Part shown: positions 7,611 to 14,408 of the stretch, piece by piece | Numbering within the stretch: position 1 is the stretch's first letter | Layout of the letters: each line of letters begins with the position of its first letter | DNA from: an uncultured Latescibacterota bacterium | Lineage (GTDB): Bacteria > Latescibacterota > UBA2968 > UBA8231 | Direction: 5' to 3' | Length of the DNA stretch: 64,000 nucleotides | Assembly: GCA_958295495.1 (NCBI GenBank) | Contig: OY282352.1 | Location: 124,001-188,000 of the forward strand | Made by a program: the position numbers and the translations under genes | Notes under the pieces: model-generated | Seen by the model: only the letters and a program-made list of their open reading frames with translations | What the model was told of the DNA's origin: nothing | Databases searched by the model: none

Positions 7611-10094
7611 CTAATACGCTACAGAAACGATGCGCGTTTGGGCATTGCCCGCATCATCGGCTTCGGTCGAAATGCGCAATATGTAGAGGCCCGGCGGCAC
7701 GATCTGTCCGCCATCATCACGGCCATCCCACTGCTGCGAATACCCTCCCGACGACAGATGGTGCTCAACAAGGCGCAAGCGCCGACCATTCAAATCGAAT
7801 ATCTCCAGACGCACCGGTTTCGGCGTCAGCAGGCGCTGCACATCGAAGAGCACGGTCATCTCGTCGTTAACGCCGTCGCCATTGGGCGTAAAAGGGTTAG
7901 GCTTGGCCTTAAAATTGCTCACTAGATCTTCGCTCTGGGCCGAAACATCGGCGATGACAGCCAGAGAGTTGCGATCCGAGAGCTGGTCCGTCGTTCCAAA
8001 GTCCACCACATCGTTGCCCTCTGCTCCCTGCGGCAGAAAAAAGGCCAGCGTATCGAGCGTACCCTCACCATCTGCGACCGCTAGGATCCCGTTGCGGGTA
8101 AAGCGCCGTTCCACATCGGCATCCAAGGTATCGAGGAAGACATTGGCGGAGAAGTTAGTGTGGAAATTAATAACCCGGCCTCGGAAGCGGACTTTCATCA
8201 GCGCATCACGCACTTGGCCGTCCTCGGCTGGACCAATGGTCGAAAAACCAACGACGAACTGGTTATCGGCGATGTGCAATTCTTGAAATTGCCCTTCTCC
8301 AGCCTCGCCTTCGTCGAGCCCGACGCTGGAGAGAACCTGGACTTGACCGTCGCCCAGATCCACTTCCATCCCCTCAATCTCCTCGGTGCGTGCCGGCGTA
8401 AAGATCTGTAGGCGATTAAAGCCGTTGTTCTCGGGCCCTATGGAAGCTTTCAAGGCCAGAACAAAGGAGGTATCGCGGCCGGCGATTACATCCACTGCCG
8501 GGGCGATCTCGCCGAGAACTCGATCGGTGATCTGTGGGGCGGAGTATTCAACGCGCATGTTGCGGATAACTGTCGCCGACTCCGGCGACTGGCTCAGAAA
8601 CTCTACCTCAACCTGGATAAAGGGCCGCCCGCTCGGCGCATTGACCAGTTCGCCGTTGTCGGCTGTTTGCGCACTGCTCCAGAACTCAAGATCGGGTTCG
8701 ATGCGGCGCCGTACGCTGACCGGCAATCCTATATAGTCCTCGCGGGTCAAGCGAATCGACTGGCGGTCCTCAGGCAGGGCGGCACTGAAGACCTCGCGGG
8801 CCTCTATGTTGAATTCCGAGGAGTCCAGATGCACTTCTTGGCCTTGGGTCGAGGAACCGAGTCGTCGATCGACGATAATTGCCCCCTCGAGCCACTCCAC
8901 TTCGCGGTCGTAGTAGTTGAGGCGGAATAGCACATCGGGCTCGGCAGTGAATCCCGTCCGTACGCGTACGATCGCTCTCGACTTGGCGGGATCGCCGATC
9001 TTTTCTTCATCCCAGAAGATCCTCCCCAGAGTCGCTGGGGGCAGCAGTAGCGCATTGGAGGTATATACCGCTTCGGGCATGAAACCGTCAGCGAAAAACT
9101 CCATTTCAGCCAAGTCGTAATCCAGCGGAGTCTGAAAATCGAAGCGCGCGTAGCGCATTTTGGCGAGCGGGTCGAACACTACTGCAATAGTATCTTCCAC
9201 GTTGACTGGCACCTTCGCCTCGGGGACGAAGGTCGGAAACGTCTCTTCTATCTTGATGAACTTAGGGAAGCCTAATGGCCCTGTGATCGGATCTTCGAGA
9301 CTGAGGCCGGCAACCACCGTCTCGGTCCCAGGCAAGCCGCGAAAAAAGGTATAGGCGGAAACACGCACCGGCTCTTCGAGACTGGGATAAAGGCGAAACA
9401 GCCGGATTGGAAAGTAGTGTCCCAAGTCAATATAGAGGATCCATTGCTGCGTGACGTCCTGTCCCACCCGATCTATGCGCTCAAAATGGGTCAATGGATC
9501 GCCATCGAAGACGCGCCCCAAGCCCTCCTGCAACCGTATACCGGTCAAGGCATTTTCAAATCTGCCGAGGGTCGTGAGGTTTAGACTCTTGTTGTACTTA
9601 TCGCCGCCGGGCGGGCGGGGAAAAGACTCAGCCACGTTGATCATGGCCTCGATCTGGGTGATGCCGGCCCGGCGCAACAACTGGACGGCCTCCAAGCTGC
9701 GCGGGAAAGGGCTCCAGCGAGGAATCAGCACCGTGCCTTCCTCGACGATTATACCATCTTCGCGTTCCGCATCGGTCAGTGCCACCACATCGGCCCTAGT
9801 CACATTGAGCGAAAAGGCGAAGAGGATAGAGTCAATCGCCGCATCTACTTCGTCGGAAGTTAAGGCGAGGGAAATTTCGGGAACGGGCACTATGCGCACT
9901 GGCGCGATGGGGCCAATGCCGTTCTCATAACTTTCGAGATCTACTAGTTCAATAAAGGTATTCTCTGAGACCGACCTCTGTTTGACGTCGCCCCAAGTGG
10001 AATTGCCAGGAATGGATAATAAGCGCAACTCCGCAGCAGCGTTTACCACCCAACCCGACAAAACTAGCACGGCGACACAAATCCCTATTCTCAT
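7611..10094 (-). CDS. Giant secreted protein, paralogue of the 4324-7575 product, CHU_C/FlgD-like C-terminus
   Basis: An 827-residue exported protein. The frame is open 55 codons further upstream, but the ATG at 10094 has GGGGAG eight bases upstream and begins a clear signal peptide (MRIGICVAVLVLSGWVVNAAAE). It shares its organisation with the next gene: a discoidin-like block (VFDGDPLTHFERID, WILYIDLGHY), a beta-rich middle with FIQVEVEFLSQSPESATVIRNMRVEY, and a C-terminal domain with FTPNGDGVNDEMTVLF, IFDLNGRRLRL, WDGRDDGGQIVPPGLYILRI, ending RIVSVAY. The two proteins are evidently paralogues, but this one lacks the DGDG calcium-loop insert. It is the first gene of the probable transcript running to position 756, behind the promoter at 10186-10213. 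Cargo role and partner are not known. Confidence 0.85.
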   Translation of the reverse strand: MRIGICVAVLVLSGWVVNAAAELRLLSIPGNSTWGDVKQRSVSENTFIELVDLESYENGIGPIAPVRIVPVPEISLALTSDEVDAAIDSILFAFSLNVTRADVVALTDAEREDGIIVEEGTVLIPRWSPFPRSLEAVQLLRRAGITQIEAMINVAESFPRPPGGDKYNKSLNLTTLGRFENALTGIRLQEGLGRVFDGDPLTHFERIDRVGQDVTQQWILYIDLGHYFPIRLFRLYPSLEEPVRVSAYTFFRGLPGTETVVAGLSLEDPITGPLGFPKFIKIEETFPTFVPEAKVPVNVEDTIAVVFDPLAKMRYARFDFQTPLDYDLAEMEFFADGFMPEAVYTSNALLLPPATLGRIFWDEEKIGDPAKSRAIVRVRTGFTAEPDVLFRLNYYDREVEWLEGAIIVDRRLGSSTQGQEVHLDSSEFNIEAREVFSAALPEDRQSIRLTREDYIGLPVSVRRRIEPDLEFWSSAQTADNGELVNAPSGRPFIQVEVEFLSQSPESATVIRNMRVEYSAPQITDRVLGEIAPAVDVIAGRDTSFVLALKASIGPENNGFNRLQIFTPARTEEIEGMEVDLGDGQVQVLSSVGLDEGEAGEGQFQELHIADNQFVVGFSTIGPAEDGQVRDALMKVRFRGRVINFHTNFSANVFLDTLDADVERRFTRNGILAVADGEGTLDTLAFFLPQGAEGNDVVDFGTTDQLSDRNSLAVIADVSAQSEDLVSNFKAKPNPFTPNGDGVNDEMTVLFDVQRLLTPKPVRLEIFDLNGRRLRLVEHHLSSGGYSQQWDGRDDGGQIVPPGLYILRISTEADDAGNAQTRIVSVAY

Positions 10095-10185
10095 TCCGTT
10101 ACTCCCCGGTAGAGTTTGCGCTCTCGCCCAGGTTGGCATAGGGCATTGGGAACGAGCTGTTATGCGATACGAGCAGCTATAGCTA

Positions 10186-10213
10186 TTTATAGAAATTAAT
10201 AGATAAGTGACAA
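10186..10213 (-). promoter_or_regulatory. Predicted sigma70-type promoter for the surface-protein cluster
   Basis: On the minus strand TTGTCA (10213-10208) is followed after 16 bases by TATAAA (10191-10186). It lies about 90 bases upstream of the start at 10094 and just downstream of the hairpin at 10222-10257, so the 7611-10094 gene and those after it probably have their own transcript. Confidence 0.5.
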
Positions 10214-10221
10214 TTTTAAGC

Positions 10222-10257
10222 GCAAAGAGAGGGAGGATGCTTCCCCCCTCTCTTTGC
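10222..10257 (-). terminator. Terminator-like hairpin downstream of the 10287-11195 gene
   Basis: A perfect 12-bp stem (10222-10233 with 10246-10257) and a 12-base loop begins about 30 bases past the stop codon at 10287. The minus-strand sequence after the stem is only moderately T-rich (CTTAAAATTGTC), so termination may be imperfect. Confidence 0.6.
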
Positions 10258-10286
10258 ACAGATCAAACAACAGGATGTTCGATCGC

Positions 10287-11195
10287 CTACTCGCTCAGCG
10301 AGGCCTTGATGCGACCCCAAGAATTTTCTTCGACCGCCGTACCGGTACCGGTATCGCCACCGGCACCGACCAAGCGAGCATCGACAAAGCGCTCGGCAAA
10401 GCGCCAAGTTGCGGCCTGACCAGATATGGTGTGGAAAGCGCGATCCTGGCCTGGCGCCTGATCCGTATCCGGCGTCGAAATTTGGTAACCAATGATCTTA
10501 CCTTCAAAGAGAGGCGACGCGACGCTGTCGTCGGGGCTGTTCCAGATCAGATCATCGAACGGTGTGCAGAAAAACTCAATGATACTGACCGTTGGACCGT
10601 CGCCCACCGAGACACCACCTCCATCGGCATAGGGCAGATCGTTGACCCACTCAGAGCCTGCACCGAGATAGAAGACGTGGCGACCCGAAGGGTCGTCCGC
10701 GACAGCGATGTACTGCTGCGCCGTGCGATTGTTGTTCAGTTTCTGCTCTTCGTCGGTCCACTCAGGGTTGGCCGAACCAGTGTAGTCGCCCCCAGTGTGG
10801 TCGCCATCGAGCATGACTTCAATGGCCTCATAATTCCAAGGGCTACTACCGTCGTACTCTCTGCCGAAGTACACGTTATCGATGCGCTCCATGGCGAACC
10901 AGATCGTGCCTTGGCTGGCGTTCCAACCCGACCAGATGCGATAGTCGAGGTCGGCCGGGTCGTACTGCGCACCGTCGCCCACTGTGGGATCTTGGTATAG
11001 ATCAGTGGGGAGAAACTGGGGCTCACCGACTACATCTTCCCAATCCTCAACGGTGCCATCGGTAAAGTCGAGGTCACCTATATCCTCATCAACCATTTCA
11101 AAGAGCAGGTAAACCTGTTCTCCAATATGCGCACTGGCACCGCTTGTCAGGCCCAGTATCAGGCCCATAGCGACGAGGCCATATAGACTTTTCAT
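10287..11195 (-). CDS. Secreted protein with WGRIK C-terminal motif
   Basis: A 302-residue exported protein; ATG at 11195 with AAGGAG upstream and signal peptide ending at ASA (residues 1-22). The body has features of carbohydrate-binding CBM9-like folds: NYEAIEVMLDGDHTGGDY, FAMERIDNVYFGREY and strongly acidic, aromatic-rich strands. I would not name a ligand. It ends VEENSWGRIKASLSE, closely matching the end of the unrelated small secreted protein at 17926-18378 (VDESTWGKVKDLFK), preceded by a Gly/Thr-rich linker (GAGGDTGTGTAVEEN), as expected for a detachable C-terminal tag. It is separated from neighbours by a hairpin downstream and the repeat-rich gap upstream, so it is likely monocistronic. 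A TATAAT sits at 11337-11332 but no matching -35 is evident. Confidence 0.78.
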   Translation of the reverse strand: MKSLYGLVAMGLILGLTSGASAHIGEQVYLLFEMVDEDIGDLDFTDGTVEDWEDVVGEPQFLPTDLYQDPTVGDGAQYDPADLDYRIWSGWNASQGTIWFAMERIDNVYFGREYDGSSPWNYEAIEVMLDGDHTGGDYTGSANPEWTDEEQKLNNNRTAQQYIAVADDPSGRHVFYLGAGSEWVNDLPYADGGGVSVGDGPTVSIIEFFCTPFDDLIWNSPDDSVASPLFEGKIIGYQISTPDTDQAPGQDRAFHTISGQAATWRFAERFVDARLVGAGGDTGTGTAVEENSWGRIKASLSE

Positions 11196-11212
11196 AAGCT
11201 GCGACTCCTTCC

Positions 11213-11230
11213 AATATCCCTTATAGGGAG
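11213..11230 (-). repeat. 18-bp inverted repeat, left copy
   Basis: The minus-strand sequence CTCCCTATAAGGGATATT recurs exactly on the plus strand at 12638-12655; the match extends one more base and then one mismatch. Each copy is itself a near-palindrome (TCCCT-ATA-AGGGA). This copy lies about 18 bases upstream of the start of the 10287-11195 gene, in its leader, so it could also be an operator. Confidence 0.7.
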
Positions 11231-11515
11231 TGTGGTGGTTTTGGGGAGCGACCTTTTCGACTCGATCTGCGTCGTAGCACAGGCCAAGCTATCACTTATT
11301 GCCTCTGTAGGTCTGTCTTCCCCTTGAGAAAATTATACCCCCTAGCAATCGACATCCGACTTTTTCCTCTGTATATCAAGATATCAAGCTCACCCAACTG
11401 AGACTGTACGCTGGCTTAGACACTGATTAGCAGGAACAATCTAACCGAATCGGAGCCGCTGTAGGGGCTTTTATCGAGCATAATATAGAACGTCCTCCAC
11501 TGTACTGCAAGTATT

Positions 11516-11635
11516 TTACATTCTGACGTTACGCAGTAGCTCTCTATCTTGTGGTTTATCGAAGCCTATTGATCCAAGATATTGGGGCGAAATCGAGGGT
11601 TTTCTGGAAAACTGCGTAACGTCGGTTACATTCTG
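11516..11635. repeat. Composite repeat: 13-bp inverted pair with flanking direct repeats
   Basis: GACGTTACGCAGT at 11525-11537 is exactly inverted at 11611-11623 (ACTGCGTAACGTC), with 73 bases between. TTACATTCTG occurs directly at 11516-11525 and again at 11626-11635. The unit looks like a short structured element, possibly a miniature mobile element, with no coding content. Confidence 0.55.
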
Positions 11636-12262
11636 CAGGCACTGGCCCGTTGGGGCCGTACCGTGAGATTATCTCAGAGCGGTTAAGACCCGTGCTGGCC
11701 TTGTGCCCTCTATAGAACTCTCCCAACCGCCCAGTAATACCGATTTGACTTTTTAGTGTCCTAATCATCCCCTTCTCTTGGGGGCGACTTATTTAGGACA
11801 TACGATTAGCAAAACGGTATAAGGCGGGATAAAGATGAAAAAGCCAAGACCCGTGTTGGCGCATTTGTGTTGTCTCCACGCCCAATGCAAGGCCTACGGC
11901 CAACGCGGCCAAGCCCATCGGACGGGACGCAAGCCTTCGGGGGCTGACCGGATTGGCTCTGTGCGCTATCAGGGCGGCGGCGAGGCATTCAGCCAGCGGA
12001 AAGGGACGGCGTTGTTTAACTGCCCAATCGGCCAAGCGCAGGCCATCTGGGTGCTTGAGCCTGTGGATAGGGGCTAGGGCTTGAACGCCCTGGTGCGCTT
12101 GGGGGTCCAAGGAGGCGGTTGGTCGTCTGCTTGGCATGGGGAGCCGGATCCGCGATCCACGGCCTGATAGGCGGGTCCGTCATGTGCAGCCAGCGGCCCT
12201 TCCGTTTGATGAGCACGGGGCGTAGGTGGCGAAAAAACAACAGCCCGGACCGAAAATGGACG

Positions 12263-12299
12263 ACCGGAGGCAAACCGGAGGCAAACCGGAGGCAAACCG
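12263..12299 (+). repeat. 11-bp tandem repeat, three copies plus a partial
   Basis: ACCGGAGGCAA is repeated exactly at 12263-12273, 12274-12284 and 12285-12295, followed by ACCG. The period is close to one DNA helical turn. No gene covers it convincingly. Confidence 0.85.
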
Positions 12300-12637
12300 A
12301 CCAATCTTTGGCAAGGGCCAATGGACCCAAGCCAACCCCAGCCCCATTGAGTGCTTCCATCGGACAGATGGAGGCCAACAGGCGCAAAACCCGCAAAACG
12401 CTGGGCTCTTAGCGTCGGACGGATCGGCAGGAGGCCCTCCGTTGGATGAGCACCGTGCGCTACCATTTTCATCCTCCGCATCGGTGTTTGCCATAGCCCA
12501 CGGAAGAAGGCCGAGGGCAACAGAGGAGGCAGGCTAGGGCCGCCGGTATCGCCGATCAGCTCTATACCTCATGGGAACTCATGCGGCTTGGTCCGGTAGG
12601 TCGGAGATAATCTCAAGCTACAACCCCCGTTGGCATA

Positions 12638-12655
12638 CTCCCTATAAGGGATATT
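12638..12655 (+). repeat. 18-bp inverted repeat, right copy
   Basis: Exact inverted partner of 11213-11230. It lies about 23 bases downstream of the stop of the 12679-13599 gene and is followed by GGGAG (12659-12663), which can pair with its CTCCC, so it could also act as a weak transcript-end hairpin. Confidence 0.7.
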
Positions 12656-12678
12656 ATCGGGAGTTAAACGAGACACAC

Positions 12679-13599
12679 CTATTGAGAATCTCCGGCGCTG
12701 TCGTCAGCACTGTCTCCGGTGTTATCTTCGGCGCTGTCGTCAGCACCGTCTTTAGCACTTTCTTCTTCCTTATCTTCCCGAAAGCGAATCTGCTTTATGT
12801 CGTGCATACCAATCGCAAACGGACTCGAACCCACGACGCCCGTAAAGGCCTGGTTGACGCGCTCGAAATAGCTCTTGTCGGTCTCGCCCGAAAGGCGGAC
12901 TAGGCTCGCCTCAACTGTCCCCATAACGGTTTTTCCCGACCAATAGGTTGCCGTTATCGGCCTAAACTCGCCGCCCGTCCCGCCGTCCTCATCAAAGTCG
13001 ATTCGCGCCACTTTGTCTAGGGGAATAAAGCGCTTGTTCCGACCCCTGAAAAAGTCGAGCCGCTGCTTGCCGTGAAAGCGCAAATTCTCCACCTCAAAGC
13101 GCCTGCCATTTATCGTGATGATCGTGGCCTTGAGGATATTTTCCTCAGGCGGCTCCTCGCCGACGGGATGGCGCAAGACAATCTCTTGCACATCGCTGGC
13201 GAGAATGAAGAACGGCCCCAGCTCGGTCACCCCAGCGAAGCGACGCCCGCTACTCCCACCGCCAACGGCGTCTTGATGGGGCGAAGAAGATCCGCCCGTC
13301 ACCATCAAGCCCGCCTCTTGGCCACCGTTTCGGAATACGAGCACGACGCGCTGTTCCTCGTCGCTGCGCTCTCCTTCAAAGCGCAACCGAGCAACCCTGA
13401 CCAGTTCCACCAAGCGACGCTGGCCTTGGACGTAGATTTCCAAATCCTGACGCCCCTGAAAGGTGAACTTATCTACTTGGTGCTGGTTTCCATAGCGATC
13501 GATAATGGTCGCCTTGAGAGGAGAAGTAGCAGCTCCACTGGCCGATACCCATAGCGCGGCCAAGAGTACAACTCCACCCCATAGTCCTTTGCGCTGCAT
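12679..13599 (-). CDS. Exported protein with two tandem homologous domains and an acidic tail
   Basis: A 306-residue protein with a signal peptide (residues 1-23, ending SGAA) and GGAG before the ATG. It contains an internal duplication: LKATIIDRYGNQHQVDKFTFQGRQ at about residues 28-51 and LKATIITINGRRFEVENLRFHGKQ at about 156-179. Each is followed by a strand ending in VARLRFEGE or VARIDFDED, and each by a second half ending DVQEIVLR or DIKQIRFR. The C-terminal 25 residues are a simple acidic repeat (DSAEDNTGDSADDSAGDS) encoded by a DNA duplication at 12692 and 12730. I recognise no enzyme motif; a periplasmic or surface structural/binding role is likely. It follows the lipoprotein gene at 13620-14315 by 20 bases and is probably transcribed from the 14380-14408 promoter. 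Confidence 0.8.
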   Translation of the reverse strand: MQRKGLWGGVVLLAALWVSASGAATSPLKATIIDRYGNQHQVDKFTFQGRQDLEIYVQGQRRLVELVRVARLRFEGERSDEEQRVVLVFRNGGQEAGLMVTGGSSSPHQDAVGGGSSGRRFAGVTELGPFFILASDVQEIVLRHPVGEEPPEENILKATIITINGRRFEVENLRFHGKQRLDFFRGRNKRFIPLDKVARIDFDEDGGTGGEFRPITATYWSGKTVMGTVEASLVRLSGETDKSYFERVNQAFTGVVGSSPFAIGMHDIKQIRFREDKEEESAKDGADDSAEDNTGDSADDSAGDSQ

Positions 13600-13619
13600 G
13601 GTATTGCTCCGCGATAAGC

Positions 13620-14315
13620 CTAAGGCTGTGCGGCCCCTTCGCTCCCGCCTTCGCCCGGTTGTGCTGGCGAGGGGGACGGTCCGATGAGAATGTTTTGGGT
13701 CTGTCCCATACTCACCTGTACAGGCCTGATTTCGTCCACGCCAGTGGGAGAATTTTCAATCCTCACCTTGTACTCGCCCACCGGCACGATAAAGTAGCGC
13801 ACCTCTGTCGAGGTCATGCCCCGGCCCAGCATAGTCCGCAAATTGTAGTCAAAAATTAGGAAAGGCACCTGACTGCGGCCCTGTGCATCGGAAAAAATGA
13901 CCTGAAAACGGCCGATGGGTATGGTCGCGTACATTTCCTGTCCCATCAGGACTTCGACTTCCTTCTCGACGCTGTCGTCGATATCCGTATTGACCACAAC
14001 CCGATAACTGCCAGGGGCCAGATCGACAAATTGCGGCAGAGAGCGGTAGCCCGTCTCGTATCCTATGGGTGAACTCGCGGCCATGCGCGGCGATTCCGAG
14101 TGGACCTCCTCGCCGGTTTCTTCGTCGAGTACATAGTAGTTTACTTCGTTGATCCCTCCCGTCTCCAACATGAGCCGCCCCTTGCCCTCGGGAATGGGGG
14201 GCAGGCCATAACCGCCTCCGCTGCCTCCGGTGGTGGCACAGCCAGCCACAACAGCCGCTATAGCACCGACCAGAAGCCACTTTCGCACCTGTGTATATTC
14301 GACTTTCGACGTCAT
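13620..14315 (-). CDS. Lipoprotein of unknown function
   Basis: A 231-residue lipoprotein. The ATG at 14315 is chosen because AAGGAGGG lies five bases upstream and it begins a short lipoprotein signal with lipobox VVAGC; upstream in-frame codons lack this. A Gly-rich linker follows the Cys. The body consists of beta strands resembling PEGA-like or surface-layer repeats: SYRVVVNTDIDDSVEKEVEV and GEYKVRIENSPTGVDEIRPVQV both describe a property that is carried in a conserved G-x-Y-x-V pattern. The tail is Pro/Gly/Ser-rich (PSPSPAQPGEGGSEG). It is the first gene after a strong predicted promoter and is followed closely by the 12679-13599 gene. Molecular function is unknown. Confidence 0.8.
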   Translation of the reverse strand: MTSKVEYTQVRKWLLVGAIAAVVAGCATTGGSGGGYGLPPIPEGKGRLMLETGGINEVNYYVLDEETGEEVHSESPRMAASSPIGYETGYRSLPQFVDLAPGSYRVVVNTDIDDSVEKEVEVLMGQEMYATIPIGRFQVIFSDAQGRSQVPFLIFDYNLRTMLGRGMTSTEVRYFIVPVGEYKVRIENSPTGVDEIRPVQVSMGQTQNILIGPSPSPAQPGEGGSEGAAQP

Positions 14316-14379
14316 CTTTCCCTCCTTGTGACGAGCTGTAGAAAACGGACTTAACTGCCTAAGAGCCAAGATGGTGAAC

Positions 14380-14408
14380 ATAATATATAGGCCCTCAGCC
14401 ACTGTCAA
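14380..14408 (-). promoter_or_regulatory. Predicted sigma70 promoter for the 14315-12679 lipoprotein pair
   Basis: Minus strand: perfect TTGACA (14408-14403), 17-base spacer, TATTAT (14385-14380), about 65 bases before the start at 14315. The -35 box directly follows the stop codon (TAG, 14411-14409) of the upstream glycosyltransferase gene. Confidence 0.75.

Larger units (their letters stand above)
11196..12678. other. Gene-poor, repeat-rich 1.5-kb region
   Basis: This is the only stretch above 300 bases without a convincing gene. Open frames exist on both strands but overlap each other, lack ribosome-binding sites, and translate to low-complexity Pro/Arg/Ser-rich sequence. What it does contain is many short repeats: an 18-bp inverted pair at its ends (11213-11230 and 12638-12655), palindromes gagattatctc (11665-11675) and gagataatctc (12604-12614), a 13-bp inverted repeat with associated direct repeats (11516-11635), a near-identical 15-mer at 11685 and 11846, an imperfect 28-base direct repeat at about 12194 and 12432, and an 11-bp tandem array (12263-12299). 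It may be a cluster of small non-autonomous mobile or REP-like elements, or decayed sequence. The 5' leader of the 10287-11195 gene also lies here. Confidence 0.6.

Noticed and set aside
11793..12537. Several open frames of 80-148 codons on both strands
   Set aside because: They overlap each other on opposite strands, lack ribosome-binding sites and translate to Pro/Arg/Ser-rich low-complexity sequence; the area is better described as repeat-rich noncoding DNA.
12819..12837. Minus-strand GGTTCGAGTCC, like a tRNA T-loop
   Set aside because: It lies inside the well-supported 12679-13599 coding frame, and no acceptor, D or anticodon arms can be drawn around it.
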